Assembly: GCA_039881145.1 (NCBI GenBank)
Contig: JAYKKI010000015.1
Coordinates: 27,183,501-27,247,500, forward strand
Direction of reading: 5' to 3'
DNA from: Druceiella hillmani
Lineage: Eukaryota > Arthropoda > Insecta > Lepidoptera > Hepialidae
DNA length: 64,000 bases
Under the pieces are notes generated by a model that had not been told where the DNA came from, did no database searches, and saw only the letters and a program-made list of their open reading frames with translations. A program made the translations under genes and the position numbers. Positions 47,617 to 59,698 of this stretch are shown one piece after another (positions within the stretch are counted from its first letter, which is position 1; every line of letters starts with the position of its first letter).

Positions 47617-48765
47617 AAAAACGCAAGTTGTTTTCCATTAAATAATTTTAGGCAATATGAACCAAAAGAAGTTTTCACTTCAAAAATGTATTTTTCTTGA
47701 ATTGTTTTATTTAAAAGAAGAGAAAAGATTGAAAAGTATAATCATATCGTTTTTTCACGAATCCGTCTATTTAGGTATCAAATGAGCAATAATAAAATAA
47801 GTAGAAAAGTTTATTTTTTATACACTAGTAACTAAAGAGTCACATCGAATTCGCACCATCGATGTCCCGTACAACTGCATTATCTAGACATGCACAGTAG
47901 TCGAAGAAAATATGCAGTCCGTACCAGTATGAGGCCGGAGTATCTTTAAAAATATATAATTATCGATAAACAGAGATATTCGCTTTCAATTTAATAAGAA
48001 GTTAACAAATTGAAGCCAACAACAGAATATCTCGCCTTCTATATAGTCAAATCCTTCTGAATACACAAGAGAGACCAAGAGAAAAAAAATATTACGCGCT
48101 AATAAATCTCAGCAAAATATATATAATCGTCTTACAGATAAATCAATGAGACAATCCACGTCTAGATCAAATGAAAATAACTTTAAAAGGGGCAAACAAT
48201 TAGAGTTAGATGAACCTGTTATTTATCGTTAAGTACTCAAGAATTTGATATTCTTGTGCAGTAACTTAGAAGACGATCGTTTAGTTACGTGGTCTCGTGA
48301 AGTCAAAAATCGGACAATTCTAGAAAGCAGCTATTAGAAGAAGATTGATGTCGTTACTAAAATCAACGCTAACTTTAAAGTAAAGAATAGCATGATATCC
48401 GTGTCACTACACAAGGTGATTGAAATCGTACATTCCAAAAATAATGAACCGATGGGTTAGCATAAAAGCTTGTGTAGCTAGTGAGCTTGGTGTATCAATC
48501 AGAATCACACGTAGAATGAGAAAGTCGTTTGATAATTGACAGGCAAACGAGAACTACCATACCCTTTAATTGACCAAAGAGATTATCATTGCCCACTACA
48601 AGTAAGGAATATAAAGTAATAATATGTACGAAAATACTATTTTGAGTACGGGCGTATTTTTAAAGCGCCATCTGCAGCAAGTTGTTATACTAATGGATAC
48701 CATCATATTCTTGCTGCTATAAATACGTGTTTTGTCATCTTGTTCTCACTCTCACGCTAGTTTGT

Positions 48766-48767
<2 letters not shown>

Positions 48768-48825
<58 letters not shown>
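48768..48825. repeat. (TA)n microsatellite
   Basis: Nearly 30 TA units. Confidence 0.95.
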
Positions 48826-48827
<2 letters not shown>

Positions 48828-50394
48828 TACAAATCTACGAAACACGCGATGCTAATTTGATTTTTCAAATTAAAATCAAGAAATGCGTAGATAGGGCGGC
48901 GTAAAAATAAGGACATACTGAATCATGAAATGCTTTAATAAGCTTTGTCTTGATAGTAGAATACAATCTATTTACAAATATTTTTATATTTTCCTGTTAG
49001 AACTTGATAAACAAGCTACTTCATGTATTTTGGATTACACTATGTACCAAGTGTATTTTCACACACTTTCCTTATTTTGACACACCATATAAGTTCATAT
49101 GTCGATAATTAGTGAAAATTTACTAAATCAGTTCGATTAAGACAGTAGGCGGCAACAAAATCTCGAATTAGATAAATAGGTTGAAAGATTCCTTTTTAGA
49201 TATACAATCAAACGAGCAAAATATATTACTCAAATAATGTAGTTACAACTACAGTGATAGCTGGAGCTCTGTAACAATCGTGAACTGTGCTGCAAATAAT
49301 TATTAATAAAATACTTTCGGCATTTATTGATCATAGGCATTTATAAAAAACATGCTGAAAGTATTTATTAAGTAAATGTACTCTGCATTATTAACAAAAT
49401 GCAAATACATCCTGCATACTAAAAGCAATTATTAAAAAAACATTTTTCGATCAACAAAAATGTATACCTAAATCAATTATCATTAATAAAATATACTAAA
49501 GTTGTTGTGTCTGTTTTTTTTTCAACGGTTGCCTTTTTTAATTTACATAACTTTCTTACATATGAAATTTAATTCCATTTATTGTTTATATAAAATATTA
49601 TTAAATTACTGGGACAATTATTTATAATATAGGATGGCATTTCGTCAATTTATTCGATATTAGAAACCAATTTAATGCGTAATGTTGTCGTTACGACGTC
49701 CAGAAAAAGATTGAGGCGCTATATAATTTGAAAATGCAGCATATATTTGGGGGGTTTCTCTTGAGAAACACGTTTTCACTCTATGCGTTCCTTTTCGTGA
49801 GTCGCAAAACAGTCTTCCGTCATGAAATTGTAGTGTAGAGTTTCGTAAAGATCAATTTTTTACTGGATAACTCCGCGTCGCGAACTTCCATTATTTTAAG
49901 TTTCCCTTGAAACTACGACAAACGGTTCTCCTAAAATATTTCATGTATGGTACTATAATTTCCGATGTGCTTCTTTATTTCAGATATATATCAATATATG
50001 AACAATCGTAAAACTAATATCTTGAAACTCAAAACTCTCCTCTATTACTCTTTCCGAGCTAGTATATCCCCGCATCCAAATAGCTATTCTAAATACCATG
50101 GTATGGTTCTATCTCCTTAGAAGAATACTACGTTTTGGTATATTTGTAATGATATGGAGAAAGCGATCAAATGAATGTGGAGTAAATTAAAAAAAAACAA
50201 CCGAAGGATACGAAATAATACAACAATTTCAATATTTACGATCTGATTTTCATAAAATCCTCTCTTGGTGAGTTCCCAAAAACCTGGAGAAACATATATG
50301 TACCGGAATATTGATTGTAAGAAAGTTTAATTTGCAACTATTATGTATTTTAAATAAAAGAGGTAATTTCAAAACGATATTTAAAAAAAAAACG

Positions 50395-50810
50395 ACTTCA
50401 AAAAAATTAAAATGTACTAAAAATAAAAAATTATTAACTCAAAGTAGGTAATAATTTTTTATTTTTAGTACATTTTAACCTACTTGTTCGCAATAAATAA
50501 CTGAGTTAATTATTTTTGAAGTCAGTGTCATCACTGTCGACCAAATTAATCCAATTTATAACATTACTTAATTTATAATATAAATTTAAAATCTTAACTC
50601 TTAATGTACTCTCAATAGGAAATAGATTCGAAAGGGCGTATTTAAAAGACAAAATTTTGCATTTATTTGAGTTGATCGGCAGTGCTGAAACCGACTTCAA
50701 AACTAAGTAACTTATTTATTTAGAATAAATTGGTACCTTTTTAAGTTAATTATTTTTTACTTTTTAGTACATACTTTTCTGAAGTCGGTTTTTAAAAAAA
50801 AAATTATTTA
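50395..50810. mobile_element. Nested small inverted repeats with gaagtcggt-type ends
   Basis: A 28-bp perfect inverted pair (aaaatgtactaaaaataa... at 50410-50437 and its complement at 50447-50474) is followed by an inverted pair at about 50505-50540 and 50670-50712 carrying ttttgaagtcrgt-tca-cact. Another gaagtcggttttt lies at 50782. These look like ends of related foldback elements inserted in or beside one another. An ORF at 50506-50700 lies between the ends and is not recognisable. Confidence 0.65.
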
Positions 50811-50989
50811 GAGTTTTTAGTAATTACTAATATTAATAATTACACAATGACTAATATTTATTTTTTTTTTAGAATATTGTATAAATATTAAAAGTCACTG
50901 ACAAAAATTAGTATAACGATAATTTCCCATTTGTCTAAAGTTGGTTTTCAACTACATATAAAAACGAAGCGATATTAGTAGCCGCCAGT

Positions 50990-52150
50990 GGTAAGCCATT
51001 AGTTCTGTTTTCCGTATCCAAAGTCCAATGTCAGGTTTTGCAAAGTAACAACTACCACTTGAGGAGTTCCGTTCTCCATATCTTGCAGATATGGAGAACA
51101 TATAAGAACTTACGAAGTCCAATATAAGAATTTACAAAGTAATAACTAAAATAACAAATAACTAATAGCTCAATCTTGAATCACGTTTAATTTACTACTG
51201 TCCGTTAAGGAATTGCATTGTTCATCTTCAGAACTCTTCATTAGATCCTGACTTAGTCGATGGTGCAGTTATTTAGCAAAGTAAAAACCAGAAGTTGCAA
51301 AATATCTCGAATCGATTTACTTCCACCCGTAAAGAGGTTCCATTGTTAATTTCCAGAACGCAACATCAGACTCTAACATGGTCGATGGTGTAGTTATTTT
51401 GCAAAGCAACAACTACTAGTAGCAAATATATTGATCACGTTTAATATGCTACCATCCGTTAAGGAGTTATATTGTTCAGCTCCAGAATTCATCATCAGAC
51501 CCTGACCGAGTCAACGGTGTAGTTATTTTGCAAAGTGACAACTACTACTAGCAAATACCTGTAATAACGGTTGGTTTACTAACAAACTTTAAGGAGTTTC
51601 ATTGTTCATCTCCAGATCGACTCTAACATGGTCGATGGTGTTACTTTGCAAAAAACAACTACTAATAGCAAATATCTTGAATCATCTTTAATTTGCTATT
51701 ATCCTTTATGAAGTTATATTGTTCATCTTCAGAACTCATCATCAGATCCTGACTTGGTCTAGGATGTAGTTATTTTGCAAAGTAACAAAGCAGCACGTAT
51801 ATTTAATCGCGGTTGATTTACTGACAACCATTAAGGAGTTCCATTGTTTAACTCCAGAACTCATCATCAGACGTGGTATAGTATTTTGCAAAGCAACAAC
51901 TACTCGTAACAAAATTTTTGAATAATATTCAATTAACTGCTATTCGTTAAAGAGTTACATCGTTTATTTTCGGATCTCATCACCAGATCTTAACCATATT
52001 GACATGGGCCACCCCTATAGTACCCTCTATCAAATGAAAAAAAGATTATTAAAATTGATCTACTGGGGAAAGAATTATCGCTGAACATACATAAAAAAGA
52101 TTCCGACGAATTGAGAACGTCTTCCTTTTTTGGAATCGATTAAATATTAT
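50990..52150 (+). mobile_element. Non-autonomous element with about eight 115-140-bp internal repeats
   Basis: The phrase ttattttgcaaagtaacaactact recurs at about 51040, 51130, 51276, 51400, 51528, 51642, 51771 and 51884. Each is followed by 'cgtttaatttactac-gttaaggagttccattgttcatctccagaactcatcatcaga'-type text in variant form. A unique end follows (gggccacccctatagtaccc, then cgaattgagaacgtcttcc and a degenerate gaagtcggttaaa at 52130-52146). I recognise this arrangement as common in Lepidoptera. Non-coding. Confidence 0.7.
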
Positions 52151-52899
52151 AATCAATAACCCCATAGGAATGCCATCTATCTTAGATAAAAATTGGTTAT
52201 TTGTTAAATAACTGCTTTATTTTCCGGAATTATTTAAAAATGTATTATGTTATAAAACATTGAATATAAAAATTATTGAATCTTTCCGAACTCTTGCACT
52301 TTGAGAATGAATAAGATAATATCGAAATTAAATATTTAGCCATATAGAAGCGCTATTTTTCGGGAAAACATATCACAAATGTTTTAAATTATTCTCTAAG
52401 GAATTGCGTTATTTTACTACTTTTATTTGCAAGTAAAACCGGGTCTTATTGGTTCCCCGGTAAAGGTCGCTGATGAATCGTCAAAAAAACGCGCTTCCAA
52501 AGACCGCGGTAAAGCTCGCAGCTCGTCATTTATGTAATTTTGTTTATATTTAAAAATTCCGGCCAAAATAGTGTGTGAAAAAAATAAAAAAGATGCAAAT
52601 TCCATGAAATACATACCTCCATACATTAGTCATATCATTTTTATTTTTCCCTTCCTAAAAGGTCCGAACGGAATCATATTGTTTTGATAACGTTGTCTAT
52701 CCGAGGCCGATGTCGCCCATCAGAAGCTTCTAGTTTCTAAAGCAAATAAGATACAGCCTTAAATTTACACCTATCATCTGGGTCCTTGCTTCAAAATTAT
52801 AAATGGTATTTAAATTTACTTAAAATCATATTTTAAGAAGGCAATCCAAGTAAAACCCACCACAAACATATTAAAGCGAACTCAGCCAACCCAACCAAA

Positions 52900-52904
<5 letters not shown>

Positions 52905-52955
<51 letters not shown>

Positions 52956-52961
52956 TATATT
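52905..52961. repeat. (TA)n microsatellite
   Basis: TA units followed by atatatattgaaacaatgc and a ggcaggtatctagta phrase. Confidence 0.9.
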
Positions 52962-54175
52962 GAAACAATGCTTGGAATAAACCAGGGCAGGTATCTAGTA
53001 TGAGAAATAAATTTTAACAAATATTAATGCAGGACTCTTCCTAGTATTGTTCCAGACTAGTTCAAGGAAGTGTTTTATTTTAATAAAAAAAATTAAACAA
53101 ATATTATAGCTATTAAGTTAGGGAAAGGGATCGGTATAGCCTGACCATTTAATATTTTTTTAAAATATTAAATAGGCAGGAAGCCAGATCGTAAATATTG
53201 AAATTATTGTTTTATTTCGTGTCCTTCGGCTGTTTTTTAAATTACTCCATCTTTATTTGTTCGCTTTCTCCGTAACATTACAAATTTACCAAATTATAGT
53301 ATTCTTCTAAGGAGACAAAACCATACCATCGTATATTGAATAGCTACTTGGAGGCGGGGATATACTAGCTCGGAAAGAGTAATAAAGAATAGTTTTGAGC
53401 TTCAAGATATTAGTTTCACGATTGTTCATATATTGATATATATATCTGAAATAAAGTAGCACATCGGAGACTATAGTACGATAGATGAAATATTTTCGAG
53501 GAACCATTTGTCGTAGTTTCAAGGAAACCTAAAATAATGGAAGTTCACGACGTGGAGTCATCCAGTAAAAAATTGTTCTTTACGAAACTCTACACAACGA
53601 TTTCATAACGAAAGACTATTTTGCGACTCACGAAAAGGAACGCATATAAAAGAAACCCCCAAATATATGCCGAATTTTCGAAAAATTATATTTTCTTTAT
53701 GATTGCTTTTAGTATGCAGGATGTATTTGCGTTTTGTTAATAATGCAGAATACATTTACTTAATAAATACTTTCAACATGTTTTCTATTCATTATTAAGA
53801 ATTAATAATATTTCAATAAATAATAAATGCCGAAAGCATTTTATTAATAACTATTTGTAGCACAGTTCAGGGTTATTACAGAGCTCCAGCTATCACTGTA
53901 ATTGTCACTACATACCCATCCCAACTCAATGCAACCCAAAGCAAACCTAATCCAATCCAATTAAAAGAAAACACGACCCTTCTCAATTAACACAGTATAA
54001 CCTAACTCAAAGCATATCCAATCTATACACGTGCACAAAACAAACTCGACCCAACCCATAACAAACCCAAGGCAACCCAAAGAAAACATAAAAAACACAA
54101 TCCAACCCAACCCAATTCAAAGCAAGCTGAATCCTACATAATCCAACTTAATCTAAAAGTAAATTCAACCCAATT

Positions 54176-54180
<5 letters not shown>

Positions 54181-54237
<57 letters not shown>
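54181..54237. repeat. (TA)n microsatellite
   Basis: Preceded by about 250 bases (53930-54175) of degenerate caacccaa-type CA/A-rich simple sequence. Confidence 0.9.
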
Positions 54238-54242
<5 letters not shown>

Positions 54243-54964
54243 AAATCCCCTCATTAATAAATATATATTAACAAAGTTATAACATGGTTTTAACTTTACG
54301 GCGAGGAATAGAGAATTTTATTATTAATAAATACGTACTTAAATTATATATGTAATGTATCGTTGTCTAAACCATCGTACTCCATAGTTGAACGTGTAAT
54401 CCTAACCTCAAAAACTTGTTTGAAGTTTGACATTTCACGTTTGTTACATAGGACTATCGTAGTTTTTGTTATTTTTTTAATTGTTTTAAATTTGGTAAAA
54501 GTTTAAACCAATTAAACTGATTCGGATAATGATATCGATTTTACGGAGGATATAGAAATGGAAGAGGTGGAAAGAGTGGTTCGTATACGAAAAGAGAAAT
54601 GGTTCAAATGCAGGAAAAATCCCGTAAGGACGTTGATGACAACGAATTCACGCAAAATATAGATTTTCAATATTATTAAAAGGTTAATATATTTTATATT
54701 TAATTGAAGAAATATAGCCTGCGATGTCCGACGTTCCAGTATTCTACATTACCTAATGTTATTTACTGCATTATGAATGTGGGCGTGTGGTGAAGTATTT
54801 AAATAACGTATTATTCTATTATGTATTTCATTCTAATTCATATCTAAAAATGTATACTTAGTCATTTGACAGAAAAAAAAGAATAAACATGTTACAATCT
54901 AAACTATCATAATTGTTAGTCTTACCAAAATCACCATCTATATATCATGTCTCATCTACAGATT

Positions 54965-55205
54965 TAAGATGACTGCCCTAATTTACACGCCATGATCAAT
55001 AACGTAGAAGAGAGAATTCAACTACCCACCTTACAATCCAGATTGGACTAGCAGCGATGCTAGTTTAAAAAGAATTTACGTAGCCGAAGATTTGAGGACG
55101 AAGATCAGTTGGAGGCAGCCGTAGAAGAACATGTTGAGGGCAAAGATACGAACTATTTCTTCAGTGGGATACAAGTCCTTTTTAAAAGGTGTGAAAAATG
55201 TATTG
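54965..55205 (+). pseudogene. Mariner transposase, C-terminal fragment
   Basis: One frame reads YPPYNPDWTSSDASL (family 'HPPYSPDLAPSDYHLF', which includes the third catalytic Asp). After a frameshift another reads RRFEDEDQLEAAVEEHVEGK, then YFFSGIQVLFKRCEKCIEL, matching the conserved mariner end 'FFxxGIxxLxxRWxKCI'. The rest of the gene and the terminal repeats were not recognised. Confidence 0.75.
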
Positions 55206-55249
55206 AACTTGTAGTTATTATATTGGAAAATAATTTTTTTTGAGACCAT

Positions 55250-56030
55250 TTTCTTGACTTTAGTACTTAGGTTCAGAAATTTTCAATTGCCCCTTGTATT
55301 TTGCTTTAAAACATGATATTCTCTGATCAACATAAGTCATTAACTTGCCTTTTTGTATTTTATTTCTATGTAGATTTCATCACATTTGCCATTAATTCTT
55401 TAATATAAAATAAAAATTTTATAGTTATAGACCTGGTATTATTTCTTTGTATATTGTAATGGCTACTATTAAATACATAAACTAATTACAATGTTACCGA
55501 ATTCATTTAAATACGAGTATTAGTGTGCTGAAAAACTATGTTTTTAATTATAACCATTTATGGACACACTGATATGTCTGATTAAATTTAATTTTAGATG
55601 TGCTCCTTATATTTATAGGTGGAAGTTAAATTATAATGTTAATTTATTCTATTAAAAATAATGTTGCTGAAATTAGGCAAAAACATTTTGTAAATTAAAA
55701 ATATATACTTTAAGCCCTCTCTTCATATCACATTCTAACGTCAAACATATTAAACATAATATGCTATATCTGAACCATTTGATTTTCTTGTTATTTAAAA
55801 ATTTCCTTTTTAATTTACAGTTTACCAATACAATATCAAAATAAGATCAAATGATGTAAATATATATAGTAAAGAAAACCATAAGATTTTAAATAGCAAT
55901 TATAAATAAATATATGAATTGAGAAGTATATATAATTTCATAATATGCAGTACAAAAAGAGAAAAATTTTAATTAAATGTTTTCTAATATCCTTTTTTTA
56001 CAAGACTAACCAAACTAATGAATTGAAAAA
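55250..56030. other. Intergenic, no gene seen
   Basis: AT-rich; no coding or repeat structure recognised between the mariner fragment and the Jockey LINE. Confidence 0.5.
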
Positions 56031-56086
56031 AAACATGAAATTCGTGGCATTCTTATCAAAACAAACAAGATAGAGATATCAGAGTA

Positions 56087-56778
56087 ATGATCAAAAATAG
56101 TCATCATTCTTTCAGCCCAACAGATATAATAAATAATCTAAAAGCTCAAGGTTTGGAAGCACTGAACGCCACAGGCAAATTAAAATGGAAAACAAAGGAA
56201 GGAAATGGAAAACAAAGGAAAGTAGATATGTTCATTGTTGCGTTTAAGAAGAATACGGACATTAAAAAATATACAGAATTAATAAAGTATGTAATGCTAT
56301 CATTACTGTCGAACCAATTAAAAGCAATAAATTAATACCGCAGTGTAAAACCTGCCAATCATTTGGTCATATCAAAAACTATTGCAACAAAAAACCTAGA
56401 CGTATTAAATGCGTTGGACATCATCTCGCGACTAACTGTGATAAATCAAGTGATATGCAGCCAAAATGCTGTCACTGTGGGAAAAATCATACTGCCAACT
56501 ATCGAGGGTGTGAAGTGATTAAAGAAATTCAAAAACTGAGAGACAGCAAAAACAAAATTAAAGTACAAGTAAATACTAATAAATTGATAGGAATGTCCAC
56601 TCAGAATGAGACCACTCAGATTGAGGCCACAAAACACAAAATTCCGGAAGAACATACCCATGTAACTAAGCAAATGCCTAATAATGATAATATGTTATTA
56701 GAATTTATGCAGATGCTAAAAGATCAAAACCTACGACTCAATAAAATTGAGAGCAAAATAAAAGTCTCTGGAAACTAA
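56087..56778 (+). pseudogene. Jockey ORF1 (gag-like) remnant
   Basis: The N-terminal frame (56087-56335) reads VMIKNSHHSFSP-type RNA-binding sequence. After a frameshift, a second frame from about 56338 holds CKTCQSFGHIKNYC (CCHC), CVGHHLATNC (degenerate) and CCHCGKNHTANYRGC, then a polar, coiled-coil-like tail to 56778. This gag-with-knuckles layout is that of Jockey ORF1, an RNA-binding chaperone of the retrotransposon particle. Confidence 0.8.
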
Positions 56779-56780
56779 CA

Positions 56781-57366
56781 ATGACTTCCCTACGAATTAT
56801 GGAACGGAATGCCAATAGATTGCTACAGCACCAACATGAGCTGCAAGCAATCCTATACACAGAAAACATTGACATGTGTCTTATCTCAGAAACGCATTTT
56901 ACTAAGGAGTCCTTTCTTAGATTCAAAAGCTACTCAATCTATTATTCAAATCATCCTGCTAACACAGCTCGCGGAGGTAGTGCTGATTAAAAACTGCATC
57001 AAACACTTTGAAGAAGAAAAATATGTGACTTGCGATGTCCAAGCTACAATTGTAACGGTTGAGACAACTAAACAAAAATTCAGGGTAAGTGCAATATATT
57101 GCCCACCTAGATATAATATTTATGTAGATATAATATATAACACACTTATTAAAAAATTAAATTGTCGCTTCATCATTGTGACTTCAATGCACAAACACAC
57201 CCACTGGGGCTCAAGACTAATCAATACTAAGGGGCGAGAATTATACAGGGCTGCTGTCAGTTATGGGTGCGAATTCATGTCAAGTGGTAAACCAACATAT
57301 TGGCCTACAGATCCTAATAAAACTCCAGACCTAATAGACTTTTTAATTGTCAAAAATTTATCATAA
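56781..57366 (+). pseudogene. Jockey ORF2, endonuclease domain remnant
   Basis: Starts MTSLRIMERNANRLLQHQHE, then CLISETHFTKESF and ARGGSA in one frame (to 56990), then a +1 frame reads KNCIKHFEEEKYVTCDVQAT, SAIYCPPRYNI and KHTHWGSR to DLIDFLIVKNLS. The position of the catalytic GDFN reads VTSM, so the Asp and Asn are lost. The final DLIDFF-like block is retained. Confidence 0.8.
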
Positions 57367-57527
57367 AATTATATTAAAATTCAAGAGGGACTTGACTTCA
57401 ACTCTGATCATTCTCCAATTTATCTAACGGTTAGTGACAAAATCATTTTGAAAAAACAAACATTAACTCTTAGAAACAAACAAACAAACAAATTTATTTT
57501 AATTACTTATTAGAAAATGATATCAAT

Positions 57528-58660
57528 TTGATGGTACCGATAAAGACTGTTGATCAATTAGAAAAAGAATTAAATGCTTTTACTCTAGCTATTCAGGGAG
57601 CTGCCTGGAATAATACGCCGCTTATTAAAAGAAAATTGAAAGGTCTTAATTATCCGAAAGAAATTAGAGTCCTAATATCAGAAAAAAGAAAACTTAGAAG
57701 AAAGTGGCATCAATCAAGAAGCCCATATGATAAAACTCTACTTAACAGAGCTACTAGACAACTAACAACAGAAATAAAAAACATCAAACAATTATCAATC
57801 AAAAAATTTCTCACAGAGCTTACTGCAGATAGAGAAATAGAGAATTGAATACTCATAAAATATCTTAAACGACCGTTAGCTCAAGTACCCCCTATCAAAA
57901 AGACTGATGGAAAATGGCCTCGTAATAATTCAGAAAAAGCAGATGTTTTTGCTTAACATCTTGAAGCAAGATTTTATGCAAACGAGGGAAATTATGCTCT
58001 ACCACCTTTTCATCCATTGGGATTAGGCAACTAATGGAATTCTGACAAGATAAGAATTGACTTATCCTGTCAAAATTCGTTTAGTTACGCTTAAGGAAGT
58101 TGCTGATAAAATTAAAAACAAACTCAATGTGAAGATAGCACCTGGATTTGATCTAATTACAGGTAACACACTTAAAAGATTAGAAAGAAAAGCTCTAGTT
58201 AAATTAACTACTCTGATCAATGCCTGTATTCGGCTAAACTATGTCCCAGATACGAGGAAAACAGCTGAAGTTATTATGATACCAAAACCTGGCAAAAATC
58301 TAAGTGAAGTTGAATCATATCGACCCATCTCACTCTTACCAGTCACGTCAAAGTTATTTGAGAAACTAATTTTACAGCGTCTCAAACCTGTTTTTGATTA
58401 AAGAAACCTGATACCACCACATCAATTTGGTTTCAGAAATAACCACTCGACAATCGATCAAGTACATCGTATTACTGATGTTATTGAAAAAGCGGTAGAA
58501 AACAAAAATGTATGTTCTGCTGTCTTCTTGGATGTAGCACAGGCATTTGATAGAGTTTGGCACGAAGGTTTCCTACACAAATTAAGATTACTTCTTCCCG
58601 ATCACTTCTACCAACTCTTAAAATCCTATCTGACTAATCGACACTTTCGGGTTAAATATA
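57528..58660 (+). pseudogene. Jockey ORF2, reverse transcriptase N-terminal half
   Basis: 57528-57848 gives the linker (RGxxYPKEIRxLISEKRKLRRKW type). 58057-58401 gives KIAPGFDLITGNTLKRL, IMIPKPGKN and ESYRPISLLPVTSKLFEKLI (RT motifs 1 and 2). After an in-frame TAA at 58399, the same frame runs on through QFGFRNNHST and VFLDVAQAFDRVWHEGF (motif A with its catalytic Asp). It stops near 58660, so motif B and YADD are absent. Confidence 0.82.
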
Positions 58661-59698
58661 TGTTATTGCAACCCAAGGATTTTCTGCCCATATCTATCCT
58701 ACCGCTTCTGTCTGAAGTATCTGAACGTATTGTAAATGGTAAACTCGTTACTTTATAAGTCTCTAAATCCACTTCATACTTTAGGGCCTTAGGCCGGGCC
58801 TAACCAGGCTGTGGTTGGGCGGGCGGACTCGGTGCCGCCCGTTGGGCCAAGCGAGGGTCTGGATTTTTGCTGCCTCTTCGCTGGCTGACGACATGAAGGT
58901 GCGGATTTTTTCCAGACTGGGTTAAATCGTCAGATCAGCAGGTCAAATACCCGTTGAAAGTGCTGTACACGGGCATTTTTTTTTTTACTAATGATATATG
59001 CTTGGCTACGGATAATACACAAGTAACAGCCCTCGTGTTTCTTATTTCAGCAGTGCGTTTAACTCTGTTGACTTCGATATTCTTCTAGTCGGCTTGAAAT
59101 ATTTTAATATATCCCGACATTCACTTGAGTGGTTTATCTTATATCTCCATGGACGCAGGCAATGTGTGAAGGTTGCCAGATACGTATTCAAGATGAACTG
59201 ATCTTACAACTGGTGTACATCAAATAGAGTTCTATCTTCTCTCCTTTTCTCAATTTTTATTGAGAATGTTGTTAAGAATATCTGTAGCAATTATAATCTC
59301 TATGTTAATAACCTACAAATCTATGCACATTCGGACCTCTGTTCCTTATCAAGAACCATCGACAACCTTAATTGAAATCGCGTTTCAATTGGTGAGTGGG
59401 CTCATGAAATGGGTATTTTGGCTAACCCAAGCAAGTATAAAGCTATTATCATTGGTAGTTGAAGACCGATTTTAAAACTAAAATTACCTATTTTACAGAA
59501 AATAGTGCTAAATTATGCAATAATACAATAATATATTTATACAATAATAAATTATGCAATAATATATACGTCAACTTTTAAAAACCTGGGCTTACTGATC
59601 GATCAAAATCTTAGTTGACGCCCTCAACTAAATGATGTTAATCGTCGTGTTTTCAACAGGACACACTCTTTGAAACATCTTCAATATTGTCTATTGTA

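Larger units (their letters stand above)
43440..49230. other. Intergenic, no gene seen
   Basis: AT-rich with short meaningless ORFs. Includes a dispersed repeat at 47200-47460, a GC-richer block with a palindrome at 47510-47630 and a TA microsatellite at 48768-48825. No exon-like sequence recognised. Confidence 0.45.
49235..53910. repeat. Large inverted repeat (arms about 1.0 and 0.75 kb)
   Basis: 49235-50270 on the plus strand aligns with 53165-53910 on the minus strand. Shared blocks in order are cagtgatagctggagctctgta, gctttcggcattta, tgcattattaacaaaa, catcctgcatactaaaagca, gcgttccttttcgtgagtcgc, ctttccgagctagtatatccccgc and atttacgatctg. Both contain a frame such as YSFRASISPPPSSYS, but stops break it and no family is recognised. 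The left arm has about 270 extra bases near 49430-49770. About 2.9 kb separates the arms. Confidence 0.85.
56040..58660 (+). mobile_element. Jockey-clade LINE, 3' truncated and inactivated
   Basis: Non-LTR retrotransposon with readable ORF1 (gag-like, three zinc knuckles), AP-type endonuclease and the first half of the RT. Sequence identity to the Jockey consensus appears high, so it is younger than the other LINE remnants here. It is broken by several frameshifts and stops and ends abruptly within RT after a NRHFRVKY block, before the YADD box. No poly-A tail is present. Confidence 0.85.

Noticed and set aside
54530..54690. Exon of a host or transposon gene (DIDFTEDIEMEEVERVVR)
   Set aside because: Short acidic frame without partner exons or a recognised family; could be chance.
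56446..56673. Host zinc-finger gene suggested by Cys/His motifs
   Set aside because: The CCHC spacing and neighbouring endonuclease and RT show Jockey ORF1; the minus-strand ORF is a shadow.
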